DNA of 64,000 nucleotides from Salvia splendens (GCF_004379255.2 NC_056052.1:2604001-2668000), one strand, 5' to 3'. Counted from the first letter of the stretch, positions 20,807 to 30,856 are shown. Numbers and translations: made by a program. Notes: a model not told the origin generated them from the letters alone.

Positions 20807-21595
20807 ATGGAGATACTTCACTGGAAACGGCTGTACTCTTCGGCTTTAGACGAAGCTGAGAAAAGAGCTATAGCCGATCAGACGAAGAATGACGAGCTTC
20901 TGGCTCGTTTAGTGAAGCTGGAGGCCGATAATAAGGACTTAGAGTCCGATAAGAAGGATCTGGAGGCCGAGCTGAATACGACCATTGCTGAGAGGACTGC
21001 GTACGAGGATTACATCCGTGTGCGCGGGGGAGTGACCATATCAGATGTTCAGAGTCGAGTTGACGAACTGTGGGAGGAATATCATGTACTCCGGAGGAAC
21101 AATGCGCTGGAGAGCTTGGCTTGCCAACAAGTTGTGAAATCATTACGGCGCTGGGCTTCTCGGTACGACATCATTCTTTCCCGGCGTCCCGCAATCGAGA
21201 GATTCCTTAGGCATTTCCCGCCAACAGATGCTCGCACTCCAGATCAAGCCTCTGGTTCCCTTGTTCAAAATCCTACTCCAAGTCAACAACGAACTCCGGA
21301 ACAGCCGGAAACGTCAAGACGAGAACGGGCTCAGGAGCAACCGGAATCGTCAAGACAGGGACGGACTGAAATTCGCCGAGGAGTTGTGACTATGAGCGAG
21401 CAAGATCAGCAGATGCTTATTGCAGAGACTCTTCATCGCCGAGGGGTTAGAGCTTCTGGGGCTCGCGGAAGAGGTGTTGGGTCGAGGATAGCGTCTCGTC
21501 GACCTGCTTATTCTTCATCTGCTCGGAACAACCGAACTCGGCTTCCAGAGGATTTTGCAGATAGGTGGCTTAACTTCAGCAACCCTGGACATTAG
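20807..21595 (+). CDS. second antisense ORF, coiled-coil protein of unknown function
   Basis: The frame is 262 codons from an ATG preceded by GGAG. The N-terminal third (residues about 10-70) is a Glu/Lys/Leu-rich coiled coil (KLEADNKDLESDKKDLEAEL). The middle has a hydrophobic/basic block (LRRWASRYDIILSRRPAIER), followed by a Pro/Gln/Arg low-complexity stretch and an Arg/Gly-rich tail (RGVRASGARGRGVGSR) that could bind nucleic acid. It lies 202 bp after the spliced antisense gene on the same strand, so it may be a second cistron or an additional exon group. I do not recognise a family. Codon use and GC content match the rest of the element. Confidence 0.5.
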   Translation: MEILHWKRLYSSALDEAEKRAIADQTKNDELLARLVKLEADNKDLESDKKDLEAELNTTIAERTAYEDYIRVRGGVTISDVQSRVDELWEEYHVLRRNNALESLACQQVVKSLRRWASRYDIILSRRPAIERFLRHFPPTDARTPDQASGSLVQNPTPSQQRTPEQPETSRRERAQEQPESSRQGRTEIRRGVVTMSEQDQQMLIAETLHRRGVRASGARGRGVGSRIASRRPAYSSSARNNRTRLPEDFADRWLNFSNPGH

Positions 21596-21738
21596 AATAG
21601 TCCTTTGTAATAGCGTAACGCCATTTTGTAGGGTAGCTGAGTTGTATGCCGAACAAGATTTGAAAAATGAAATTTTGTTTTCGCTTCTAACACTGTATTT
21701 ACAGCTTAGCGAAAAAATTTCATCGTACTTGTCCTCGG

Positions 21739-22052
21739 TCTTATGAAGTAAACTTCTTTGACCGGACTTGGTCCTTGGTCTTATGAAGTAAACTTCTTTG
21801 ACCGGACTTGGTCCTTGGTCTGATGAAATAAACATCTTTGACCGGACTCGTCTTTGGTCTGATGAAATAAACATCTTTGACCGGACTCGTCTTTGGTCTG
21901 ATGAAATAAACATCTTTGACCGGACTCGTCTTTGGTCTGATGAAATAAACATCTTTGACCGGACTCGTCTTTGGTCTGATGAAATAAACATCTTTGACCG
22001 GACTCGTCTTTGGTCTGATGAAATAAACATCTTTGACCGGACTTGGTTTGTG
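21739..22052. repeat. tandem minisatellite, eight 39-40-bp units
   Basis: Two 40-bp units based on TTATGAAGTAAACTTCTTTG are followed by six 39-bp units based on TGATGAAATAAACATCTTTG plus a CCGGACTCGTCTTTGG segment. The 39-bp units are almost identical, which points to recent amplification. As 39 is divisible by three, the array is open on both strands (plus repeat WSDEINIFDRTRL, minus repeat MFISSDQRRVRSK). Confidence 0.95.
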
Positions 22053-22444
22053 TCCTAATTTGGCGAGTTTTATCGCTCGGATCGGACTTTCCGTTGTCCT
22101 AATTCGGCGAGTTTTATCGCGTGGATCGGACTTTCCCTGTTAACCGAAGTGGTCTCATGCAGTAAACCTCTTTGACTAGACATGGTCGTCCCCGGTCTTA
22201 TGAGGTAAACTTCTTTGACCGAACTTGGTCGTCCTAATTCGGCGAGGTTTATCGCGTGGATCGGACTTTCCCTTATTGCAGTTCGTTTCAGACGAAGTGC
22301 TTATTAAGCTGAATTGCGGTCTTGTATCCTCCTTGGAAGCTTGGACTCACAATCGTTGGCTTATTGCAGTTCGTTTCAGACGGACTGCTTGTTAAGCTGA
22401 ATTGTGGTCTTATATCCTCCTTAGAAGCTTGGACTCACAATAGT
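22053..22444. repeat. second tandem-repeat block between pol and the antisense genes
   Basis: Three degenerate copies of a roughly 44-bp unit with GGCGAGTTTTATCGC and GGATCGGACTTTCC (22053-22270) are followed by two copies of an 88-bp unit beginning TTATTGCAGTTCGTTTCAGA (22273-22360 and from 22361). Further diverged copies of the 40-bp unit lie between. Tat-lineage elements often carry such arrays downstream of pol. Confidence 0.85.
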
Positions 22445-22693
22445 CTTTAATAATCGATCTAAAAAGGGGATCAGTCTTTAAAGAACGATATACCTTGGTA
22501 CCATTTGTAAGAGACGACAAGCACATAGAGACAGAACACATAGAGAAAAAATGAAAAAGATGAAGGAAAAAAACTTTAAACTTTTTTTTTTAAAAAACGA
22601 CAAGTAAAAGGTACAAGTAAGAAACAAACAAATAAAAACACATACCCCTATGACCGAACTAGACACGAGACGGACTGACCGGACTTTTGTCTC

Positions 22694-25600
22694 TTACAAG
22701 TGGAACTTCTTGAGGTTGGAGACGTGCCATGTTCGGGGTACTTGTTCTCCTGACATGTGAGTCAATTTATAAGACCCTTTGCCGAGGACTTCTGACACCC
22801 GATATGGACCCTCCCATGTGGGTTCGAGTTTGCCCAGCTTTTCTGCTCGGCTTACTTCGTTGTTTCTCAAGACGAGATCTCCCACTTGAAATTGAAGCTT
22901 TTTCACCCTTTGGTTATAATACCGGGCTACTTGCTCCTTATACTTGGCTGCTTTTATGCACGCCAATTCTCTTCTTTCTTCGGCGAGATCTAGTTCTGCT
23001 CTCAGTCCGTCGTCATTCATTTCTGAGGAGAAATTTAGAGTTCGGGGACTGGGTACGCCGATCTCCACCGGAATTACGGCTTCAGTGCCGTACACCAGAC
23101 TATACGGAGTTTCACCGTTGGAGGTTTTGGGTGTAGTTCGGTAGGACCATAGGACTTGAGGGAGATTTTCTACCCATTGTCCTTTGGCTTGTTCTAACCG
23201 AGCTTTTAACCCTTTCACCAGAATCCGGTTCGTTACTTCCGTTTGTCCGTTTGCTTGGGGATGGGAGACCGAAGTGAACCGCTGTTGAATGTTCAGCTCT
23301 TGGCACCAATTCTTGAACGTCTTGTCGGTGAACTGAGTCCCATTATCCGAGATGAGGATGTGGGGTATGCCAAATCGGCACACTATGTTCTTCCAGACGA
23401 AGTCCAATGCCTTTGAGCTCGTTATCGTAGCTAATGGTTCAGCCTCCACCCACTTCGTGAAGTAGTCCACGGCAACGATAAGGAATTTCATTTGCCGAGG
23501 AGCTTGAGGAAGTGGTCCCACTATGTCTATGCCCCATTGCATGAAAGGCCAAGGGCTTTGCATAGTGTATAGATCGGTCTGCGGCATCCTTGGGACATTT
23601 GCATGAATTTGGCACTTCGTACACTTCTTGACGAGCTGCACTGCCTCTTGTACCATGGTTGGCCAATAATATCCCCATCTCAGAACTTTTTTAGCTAAAG
23701 CTCTGGCTCCGATGTGGCTACCGCACGATCCTTCATGAACTTCTCTGAGGATGTAGTCCGTCTCTTCTGGTCCTACGCACCGCAATAACGGCTGGAGGTA
23801 AGACTTTCTAAAGAGGACTCCTTCATGAAGTTCGTACCGAAGTGCTCGGCACGTGATCTTCCGAGCTTCTCTCTTATCCTCGGGCAATTGTCCTTGATCC
23901 AGATACTGCAAGATCGGCGTCATCCAGTTCGGCGAGCTGGATACTGAATGTACCTCGGCTTCATCAATGCTTCGATGCATTAATTCTTCCGCCTTTGAGC
24001 TCGGATCTGAGGCCAACTTACTTAAGGTATCTGCTCGGCTATTTTCCGCTCTGGGAATGCGGATTATCCGAAAATAGGAGAAATTTCGGCTGATGCTTTG
24101 CGCTTTGTCCAAATACTTCTTCATTCTCTCGTCACGAGCTTCACTTGTACCCAACATGTGATTTACTATGACTTGTGAATCACAATGGACTTTGAGAGAT
24201 TTGACGAGCAGACTTTGCGCTAACTGGAGTCCGGCCAGGAGGGCTTCGTACTCGGCTTCATTATTAGTAGTGGGGAATAGGAACCGAAGTGAGTAGGTTA
24301 CCTCGTGTCCGTCGGGAGCGACAAGTAGAATACCAGCTCCACTTCCCATCTTGTTTGAAGCTCCATCTACGAATCCGCTCCAGCAGTCCGGCGGCTCTAC
24401 TTCGGATTCCAAGGGCTGTGCTAGTTCGGCATTGGCGGAATTCTTCTGTTCGGCAATAACAGGAATTGCTTGATCGAACTTTGCTTCTGCAAGAAAATCT
24501 GCCAAGGCTTGTCCTTTGATGGCTTTCCGAGGTAGATATTCAATTGTGTGCTCTCCCAACTCTATAGCCCACTTGGCGATTCTGCCTGATGCTTCTGGTT
24601 TGGTCAACACTTGCCGAAGTGGCAGATCAGTTAAGACGCATACCTTGTGAGCATAGAAGTATGGCCGCAGTCTCCTTGCTGCATTTACTAATGCCAGAGC
24701 AATCTTTTCCAGAGGTTGATACCTGGTTTCTGGACCTCTTAATGCTCGGCTTGTAAAATAGATGGGAAGCTGCTTTAGGCCTTCTTCTCGTACAAGCACC
24801 GCGCTGATGGTTTGATCCGATGCCGCTAAGTATAAGAATATTACTTCGGCTTCGGTTGGAGCAGAGAGAATAGGAAGCTCGGCTAGATAACTTTTGAGCT
24901 CGTCAAAGGCCTTTTTCTGCTCGGCTCCCCACTCGAACTTTGGTGCCTTTTTCAACACCTTGAAGAACGGCAGTTGCTTTTCGGCTGCTTGGGAAAGGAA
25001 TCGATTCAGTGCGGCTAGACATCCGGTTAGCCTTTGCACGTCATGTATGGACTTCGGCATTGCCATGTTCTGAACGACTTGAACTTTTGAGGGGTTTGCC
25101 TTGAGTCCGTCCTTTGAAACCCAACAACCCAGAAACTTTCCCGAATCTACCAAAAAGGTACACTTTTGGGGATTAAGTTTGAGGTTGGCTTTCTTGAGCA
25201 CGTTGAGAGTGGACTTGAGGTTGTGCTCGTACTCCGAAGTGCTTTTGCTTTTGACGACTATATCGTCAACATACACTTCGACCTCCTTTCCAATCAGGCG
25301 CCGAAAAAGCTTGTCTACCATCCTTTGATAAGTGGCTCCGGCATTCTTTAAACCGAATGGCATCTTTTTATAAGCGAAAATGCCGAAATCAGTAATGAAG
25401 GCCGTCTTTGAAGCGTCAATCTCATCCATTAAAACTTGATGGTATCCTTTGTATAGATCAAGAAAACAAAAAATTTCAAAGCCTATCAAAGCTTCTACTT
25501 TTTTATCTATGTTCGGAAGGGGATAGCAATCTTTGGGACAGTGCTTATTTAGATCGGTGAAATCTATGCACATCCGCCATCCTCCTTCCTTTTTCTTGAT

Positions 25601-25957
25601 CATGACAGGATTGGCCACCCACGAAGGATACTTCACTTCGAATAACACATCCGCCTTCAATAATTGACGGACTTCGTCATGGATGACTTGACTTCGTTCT
25701 GCCGCAAAGAGTCTTTGCTTCTGTTTTATCGGCCGGACCGAAGGATCAATATTTAAACGATGAGTGATTACCTCGGGGGGCACTCCGGTCATGTCCAACG
25801 GAGACCATGCAAAGACGTCTTTGTACTCCTTGAGGAGCTGGATGGTTTTTTCCCGAAGTAGAGGCGTTCCCGCGAAGCCGATCTTAACCGTTCTGGATGG
25901 ATCGTCTTCGTACAGCTGAACTGTCATCGAATTCGGCTCCGGTATGACTTCGGTCAT
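22694..25957 (-). CDS. pol: Pol (RT-RNase H-integrase) of the Tat-type element
   Basis: The frame is 1,087 codons and copies the element RNA into DNA and integrates it. Domains in order: reverse transcriptase with YVDD at residues 229-232; RNase H beginning around FVDG (529) with a MGSGAGILL block; an integrase zinc region (H...H...KKCTKCQ); the integrase core with D811, D871 and E907 (35 residues between the last two); and a C-terminal RNA/DNA-binding tail ending SNLKKFHL. No stop or frameshift is seen. It lies 27 nt beyond, and in the same frame as, the amber codon that ends gag-protease, so it is probably made as a readthrough extension instead of from its own ATG. Lack of a chromodomain fits Tat rather than a chromovirus. 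Confidence 0.95.
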   Translation of the reverse strand: MTEVIPEPNSMTVQLYEDDPSRTVKIGFAGTPLLREKTIQLLKEYKDVFAWSPLDMTGVPPEVITHRLNIDPSVRPIKQKQRLFAAERSQVIHDEVRQLLKADVLFEVKYPSWVANPVMIKKKEGGWRMCIDFTDLNKHCPKDCYPLPNIDKKVEALIGFEIFCFLDLYKGYHQVLMDEIDASKTAFITDFGIFAYKKMPFGLKNAGATYQRMVDKLFRRLIGKEVEVYVDDIVVKSKSTSEYEHNLKSTLNVLKKANLKLNPQKCTFLVDSGKFLGCWVSKDGLKANPSKVQVVQNMAMPKSIHDVQRLTGCLAALNRFLSQAAEKQLPFFKVLKKAPKFEWGAEQKKAFDELKSYLAELPILSAPTEAEVIFLYLAASDQTISAVLVREEGLKQLPIYFTSRALRGPETRYQPLEKIALALVNAARRLRPYFYAHKVCVLTDLPLRQVLTKPEASGRIAKWAIELGEHTIEYLPRKAIKGQALADFLAEAKFDQAIPVIAEQKNSANAELAQPLESEVEPPDCWSGFVDGASNKMGSGAGILLVAPDGHEVTYSLRFLFPTTNNEAEYEALLAGLQLAQSLLVKSLKVHCDSQVIVNHMLGTSEARDERMKKYLDKAQSISRNFSYFRIIRIPRAENSRADTLSKLASDPSSKAEELMHRSIDEAEVHSVSSSPNWMTPILQYLDQGQLPEDKREARKITCRALRYELHEGVLFRKSYLQPLLRCVGPEETDYILREVHEGSCGSHIGARALAKKVLRWGYYWPTMVQEAVQLVKKCTKCQIHANVPRMPQTDLYTMQSPWPFMQWGIDIVGPLPQAPRQMKFLIVAVDYFTKWVEAEPLATITSSKALDFVWKNIVCRFGIPHILISDNGTQFTDKTFKNWCQELNIQQRFTSVSHPQANGQTEVTNRILVKGLKARLEQAKGQWVENLPQVLWSYRTTPKTSNGETPYSLVYGTEAVIPVEIGVPSPRTLNFSSEMNDDGLRAELDLAEERRELACIKAAKYKEQVARYYNQRVKKLQFQVGDLVLRNNEVSRAEKLGKLEPTWEGPYRVSEVLGKGSYKLTHMSGEQVPRTWHVSNLKKFHL

Positions 25958-25978
25958 TGCCTCTGACTCCGGCTGCTG

Positions 25979-25987
25979 TGATTGCTA
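25979..25987 (-). promoter_or_regulatory. amber codon in a type I readthrough context (gag-pro/pol junction)
   Basis: The sense strand reads TAG-CAA-TCA (25987-25979), which fits UAG-CARYYA, the tobamovirus-type context known to promote stop-codon readthrough in plants. The pol frame continues in phase for nine codons and then the Met at 25957. Readthrough would give a polyprotein of about 1,792 residues. Confidence 0.7.
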
Positions 25988-28072
25988 TGCTTGGTGGTGC
26001 CGATCTGAATGCTCGGCACTTCTAAGCGCAATTTGCAGACATTCCTTTGCTCTCTTTTGGTCACCTCGGATGACCGCTATCCCTCCTTTAGTAGGGATCT
26101 TGATGGTGAGGTGATAAGTGGAGCAAATGGCCCGAACTGTGTTGAGCCAGTCTCTTCCCAGGATGACGTTGTACGGGGACCGAGCTTTCACCACGAAAAA
26201 CTCAATCATCGTACTGGAGCTAGTAGGCGCTTTCCCCACCGTGATCGGAAGGCTGATAATACCTTCAGGGCGGGTGTCCTCCTGGGCGAAGCTCTTCAGG
26301 GGAAGCGGAGCCGGGCTGAGCCGAGCTGGGTCCACTTCTAGTTTGTCGAAGCACTCTTTAAAAAGAATGCTGACTGACGCTCCTGTATCCACAAACACCC
26401 TGTGGATCAGTTTGTTTGCCACTCCGGCTTGGATGACAATGGCGTCTTGGTGAGGAGAGATGGCCGGGACGGGATCAGCATCCGAGAACGTAATCACTTC
26501 GTCCTGCTTCAGCCTTTTATGCGTTGGCTCCTCTCGATTGGAGCCCCTGCGCTCTGACTTCAGGGACGACTTGGTCTTCCCGGCAGGGAGAGCGTCAATA
26601 GTCAGGATTACTCCATCATATTGCGGCTCGTCATCGTCTTCGGGATCCGGCTGCCTTTTCGGATCCTGAGGAGCGCAGTTCGCACCTCTCTGCTTCTTAT
26701 TCTTCTTTGACTGCTTGCTTTGGTATTTTTTCAATGTCCCTGCCCTCACAAGAACATCGATACCTGCAGCCAAGTTTCTGCACTCCTCGGTATCGTGACC
26801 GTGGTCTTGATGGTAGGAGCAGTAGTTATCCTGGGGTCGGCGCGCGGCTGATTTCGTCATCCGCTTTGGCTTTTCGAACAGGTCAGAGTGCAGTTCGAAA
26901 ATTTCCGCTCTCGGCTTATTCAGCGGTACGAACTGAGCGGGCGGCTTCTCGGGATTGAGACGGGGTCCCAATCTGTCTTGCACCGGAGTCCTTTGAATCC
27001 TTTCAAAAGGAGTTCGGCGAGGATGTCCCTGATCGTCAAAAGGAGTTCGGCGAGGATGTCCCTGATCGCTATGATCGGGCTTCCTCCTGTCTCCTCGGGA
27101 TGAGCTGTCTAAAGACCGTTTGCGACGGTCAGCCTCATCGGCACGGGAGAACTGGTCCGCAATGTCCCACATCTCTTGAGCTGTTTGCGGACTGCATTCC
27201 ACGAGCTTTCTGTAGAGAGCTCCGGGCAGGATTCCATTTTGGAATGCCGAAATGACAAGTAGATCGTTGAGATCATCTACTTGTAGGCATTCCTTGTGGA
27301 ATCTCGTCATGAAGTCGCTGATCCTTTCGTCGCGACCTTGACGTATAGAAAGCAGCTGAGCCGAAGTGATCCGGGCTTCCGCTTTCTGAAAGAACCTCCT
27401 GTGGAAAGCATCCATTAGATCTCGGTAAGATCTAATGCTGCCTTGGGGGAGGCTATCGAACCACCTTCTCGCGTTCCCGATGAGCAGCTCGGGAAACAGC
27501 TTGCACATGTGGACCTCGTTGAGACCCTGGTTCGCCGTGTTATATTGATAGCGTCCCAAGAAATCATGAGGATCCACGAGTCCGTCATAGGTTATCGACG
27601 GAGTTCGGTAGTTCTGTGGTAGGGGAGTTCGGGTAATATCGTCCGAGAACGGAGTCCTCAATGCTCCGTACATGGCGAACCCGACATTTCTTCGGTATGG
27701 AGGAGATGGAGTTCTCCTGTGATTCCGGTACCGAGGATTCTTTCTCCTGGAAGACATGACACTACTGCGGTAGTGACTATCTCGTATGGAGGGAGAGGGG
27801 GAATCCGCCGTTTTCGTCTCCGGCTGCTTTTGGCTTTTTTGCAGGAAGGTTAAGAATTCCTCCTGCTTTTCAGCCAAAAACTGCTTGACAGCCTCATTCA
27901 AATCGGGCTGTTGGGAAGACTCAGTGGGACGATTTTTGGAGCGGCTTGTTCCTTCGCCATGAGAACTGGTGGTGGATTTATCCCTAGGCTGTTTTCCAGA
28001 CCTATGGGATGGATTGGCTTCCTCCTGGTTCTCACGGGTAGGAATACGGGTACTCTGCGATCTGGTATGCAT
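25985..28072 (-). CDS. gag-pro: Gag-protease of the Tat-type element
   Basis: The frame is 695 codons. The N-terminus is Arg/Ser/Gln-rich. A retrotransposon capsid region is centred on FHRRFFQKAEARITSAQLLS and RDERISDFMTRFHKECLQ (residues about 225-275). A direct 10-residue duplication (DQGHPRRTPF) follows the capsid. The zinc knuckle is the C-x2-H-x4-H-x4-C variant CSYHQDHGHDTEEC (residues 418-431) typical of Tat/Athila-like elements. The aspartic protease has its active site at D562-T-G and a downstream ILGRDWL. The ATG at 28072 lies 76 nt after the 5' LTR. The frame ends at an amber codon in a leaky context, with pol in the same frame. Confidence 0.95.
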   Translation of the reverse strand: MHTRSQSTRIPTRENQEEANPSHRSGKQPRDKSTTSSHGEGTSRSKNRPTESSQQPDLNEAVKQFLAEKQEEFLTFLQKSQKQPETKTADSPSPSIRDSHYRSSVMSSRRKNPRYRNHRRTPSPPYRRNVGFAMYGALRTPFSDDITRTPLPQNYRTPSITYDGLVDPHDFLGRYQYNTANQGLNEVHMCKLFPELLIGNARRWFDSLPQGSIRSYRDLMDAFHRRFFQKAEARITSAQLLSIRQGRDERISDFMTRFHKECLQVDDLNDLLVISAFQNGILPGALYRKLVECSPQTAQEMWDIADQFSRADEADRRKRSLDSSSRGDRRKPDHSDQGHPRRTPFDDQGHPRRTPFERIQRTPVQDRLGPRLNPEKPPAQFVPLNKPRAEIFELHSDLFEKPKRMTKSAARRPQDNYCSYHQDHGHDTEECRNLAAGIDVLVRAGTLKKYQSKQSKKNKKQRGANCAPQDPKRQPDPEDDDEPQYDGVILTIDALPAGKTKSSLKSERRGSNREEPTHKRLKQDEVITFSDADPVPAISPHQDAIVIQAGVANKLIHRVFVDTGASVSILFKECFDKLEVDPARLSPAPLPLKSFAQEDTRPEGIISLPITVGKAPTSSSTMIEFFVVKARSPYNVILGRDWLNTVRAICSTYHLTIKIPTKGGIAVIRGDQKRAKECLQIALRSAEHSDRHHQA

Positions 28073-28129
28073 TTTTTGGGTGGAAAAAATGGATCAAAAA
28101 TTCGCTTTATCACAAATTTTGTTCTTCGT

Positions 28130-28147
28130 TTCCCACAGACGGCGCCA
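28130..28147 (-). promoter_or_regulatory. primer-binding site of the Tat-type element
   Basis: TGGCGCCGTCTGTGGGAA on the sense strand begins one base after the 5' LTR. The first nine bases match the complement of a plant tRNA-Asp 3' end, but the rest does not, so the primer tRNA is uncertain. The same 18 bases are the PBS of the copia element at 46584. Confidence 0.8.
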
Positions 28148-28148
28148 G

Positions 28149-28868
28149 TGATGGATCCGCGAATTTCTGATGTTAGTAAATGCTGGTAGAGAATGAAGAC
28201 TACGACACAAAGAATTTACGTGGTTCGATTTACTGAAGTAAATCTACGTCCACGGGAAGAAGGGAGGGCAAGATTGTATTGCTTGATCTGGGATTACAGC
28301 TTACAACACAGACTTGCTATATGGTATTTTATCTCTAGAGAGCTTAACCTTTTTCTATCTGATCTAAGTTCTATTTATATATTGAACTAAGATCGTGGCT
28401 TGCATCACCACCCTAAGTCGTGGATGTCGTGTAGGTCATGGCCTAAGATCGTGGATGTAGCGTAGGTCATGGCCTACGATCGTGGCCTGAGTTGACACCA
28501 AGTGGTAGTGGGTGTGTTGGAAGTTGTGGAAATCCTGCATGGGTCCACTAACTCCTTGTTCGGTCGAATACTGAGACCGAACTGCTTTGGTTGCCGATCT
28601 GAGAGCAGAGCTTGATGCCGACCTGAGAGCAGAGCTTGATTGGTTGGCTTTTACCGAGCTGTAGGCTGAGGCCGAACTCTTTGTTCGGTCGAATACTGAG
28701 ACCGAACTGCTTTGGTTGCCGATCTGAGAGTAGAGCTTGATTGGTTGGCTTTTACCGAGCTGTAGGCTGAGGCCGAACTCTTTGGTAATGCCGAACTCAT
28801 ACTCTTCCTTGGGCTTTGGGCTGATGGGCCGTCATTGCTGTTGGGCTTGTTTAGTACGCACCCCATCA
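28149..28868 (-). repeat. 5' LTR of the Tat-type element
   Basis: It is 720 bp, identical by eye to the 3' LTR at 17697-18416. ATTAT follows directly at 28869-28873. Confidence 0.93.
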
Positions 28869-28873
28869 ATTAT

Positions 28874-30500
28874 CAATAATTTTGCAACTTTGATTATCTC
28901 AATATCATATAATAATATTCGTATCCATAACATTTCGTTGAACTACACGTAGCATGAAAAGAAATTGATGCATAAATTAAATATCAAAGTTAATTACATG
29001 GCAACTTTAGGATTTGGCACATGAGCGAAGACTACTTTGGTGAAGAAGGTGTGAGGGGTTTCCCCATAGCTCATAGGCATAAGGTATCATTAAGTGGAGT
29101 ATTTATCTTTGAGGCCAACTTGCTAGTTTTCTACAAATGATGCTAGATGAGCTAGGGGTGTATAGAGTGTCGGTTTCTCGTGATTTTTTGGTTTACTGTG
29201 GATTGTCGATTCTTGATGGTTGTTGTCGGATGTTTCCCTCCTCTTGTTTCTATTTCTCTTTTTCGACTCTTGTTTAGTAGATTTTCTTTTTCGGGTATGG
29301 GCTAGGCTGATCTTGAGGATGGGCTTGTCTGTGTGTCTTTTGTGTGTGTCTTTTGATGTATTTTTTAAGCAATAAAACTCATTTTGAATTGTTACAAAAA
29401 TACACAAACTTATAAGCTGTTTCTACGAACATATCTTTCTTGCATGTTCATGTTCATATTAGTAAATGAATAAGTTTTAGGAAATACTAATACAAACTAA
29501 GTTAGAAAAAATTAATAGAATGAGGATCTTATCTTTATATATTACTTTTATAGTACTAAAATGTAGTAAATGAAATCATGAAATATTAGAATGTGGATTT
29601 ATTTATTAAAAATGAAATAAAATACTTAATGACTGATTTCTCAAAATAAAAATATGAGACATTTAATAATGGATGAAGAGAGTAATATAATTATAATGAA
29701 AAAATACGAAAGTTTTGTGTAGACACTATATTTTGTGTTTTATATCAGAAAAAAACAAGATTAAAGTATCATAACACAAAATTCTAAGCAATTGGCTAAC
29801 TAATTTAAGGAATGGTGATGCTTTTAACACCCACTTTTCGAGTACATGAGTTGTTGGTGGTGTTAGAAGGGTCCCTCCAATGACAACACTAATCCCATAA
29901 TTAATTTGTTGGGTTAATGTTAATTAATCCCATAGAAAATTCACTAGTTAATTATTTATCTTTTATGTTGTTTTACAGCCTTGTCACATTATGTCAAGTT
30001 GCACTATAATGCCCGACCCCAATAATAGACACATTTTGTCACATAATTATGTTGAAAATGATTTTTATAAGACTTTAGCATTGCCTAACAAGGTGACCGG
30101 TCTAGTATGTGACACAATTTTCTAATATATGGGTCACTTTCTTGAACATTAGAATAAAAAAAAGGTGAAAATATCATACACATACTTAATTTTTTTTGTC
30201 AAAAACTCTACTTAGAGAAGTGGACCATATTAAGAGAAGATTGATTGTTATGTCATATCATTATAATATACAGGATTTATGGGATGGTGGTAATATGCTT
30301 GCGTCACGTTTATTTTTTTAAGAGAATGGTGAATAATATTTTTATGGTGTTCTTTTGAGTCATTAAGTGGCTTGAATTTCAATCAATTAGATCGTTTATT
30401 AAATATAGAGTATTACTTAAGAAGCTGTTCAAATTCATTGTTTGTGTTAAAACTTTTCTAGTAAGTTTGAATGTGTCCCATACACTCAAACATATCAATC
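28874..30500. other. AT-rich intergenic DNA
   Basis: No gene is recognised. A T-rich stretch at about 29140-29370 ending in a poly-pyrimidine run could be old retroelement debris, but it has no readable domain. Stowaway-like wording occurs near 29650-29680 without paired ends. Confidence 0.45.
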
Positions 30501-30856
30501 TAAGGGCACCCGCAACGCGTGCCGCCGGCGTTCCGCGTGCCGTTCCGTCGGAACGGTTTCGCCGCGGAACGCGTTGCGGCGCACCGTTCCGCTCCCATTC
30601 CGTTCCCATTCCGTTCCGCGTGCCGACGGCACGGAACGCGGCACGGCTTGTGCCGCCACGCGCTCGGGCGACGTGGCGCTCCCCGCTTCGTGCGTGCTTC
30701 CCACTCGCCGGCCCGCGAGTGGGACACTTCAGCGATGACGCAATAATTAATTTTTTTTAAAAAAAATATATTTTTATAATTTTTTTAAACGGTCATATTA
30801 CCGTTTTTTTAACTTTTTTTTTAATTTTTTTTATTTTTATTTTTATTTTCTTATTC

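Larger units (their letters stand above)
17697..28868 (-). mobile_element. complete Ty3/gypsy retrotransposon of Tat type (11,172 bp), TSD ATTAT
   Basis: Two 720-bp LTRs (17697-18416 and 28149-28868) look identical base for base, and ATTAT flanks both ends (17692-17696 and 28869-28873). The sense strand is minus, so the right LTR is the 5' LTR. Order in sense: PBS, short leader (76 nt), gag-protease, amber stop, RT-RNase H-integrase, tandem repeats, an antisense gene region of about 3 kb, polypurine tract, 3' LTR. A Cys-His zinc knuckle of C-x2-H type in Gag, and antisense ORFs with a 'putative gypsy type transposon' domain downstream of pol, are known features of some Tat-lineage elements. 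All coding regions are open, so it may be recently active and autonomous. Confidence 0.93.

Noticed and set aside
21739..22052. Possible CRISPR-like repeat array
   Set aside because: Units are head-to-tail with no unique spacers, and the DNA is a plant retrotransposon; it is a minisatellite.
30467..30760. Overlapping frames on both strands at the left end of the Harbinger element
   Set aside because: They are by-products of GC-rich sub-terminal inverted repeats (GGAACG/CGTTCC); no domain or promoter.
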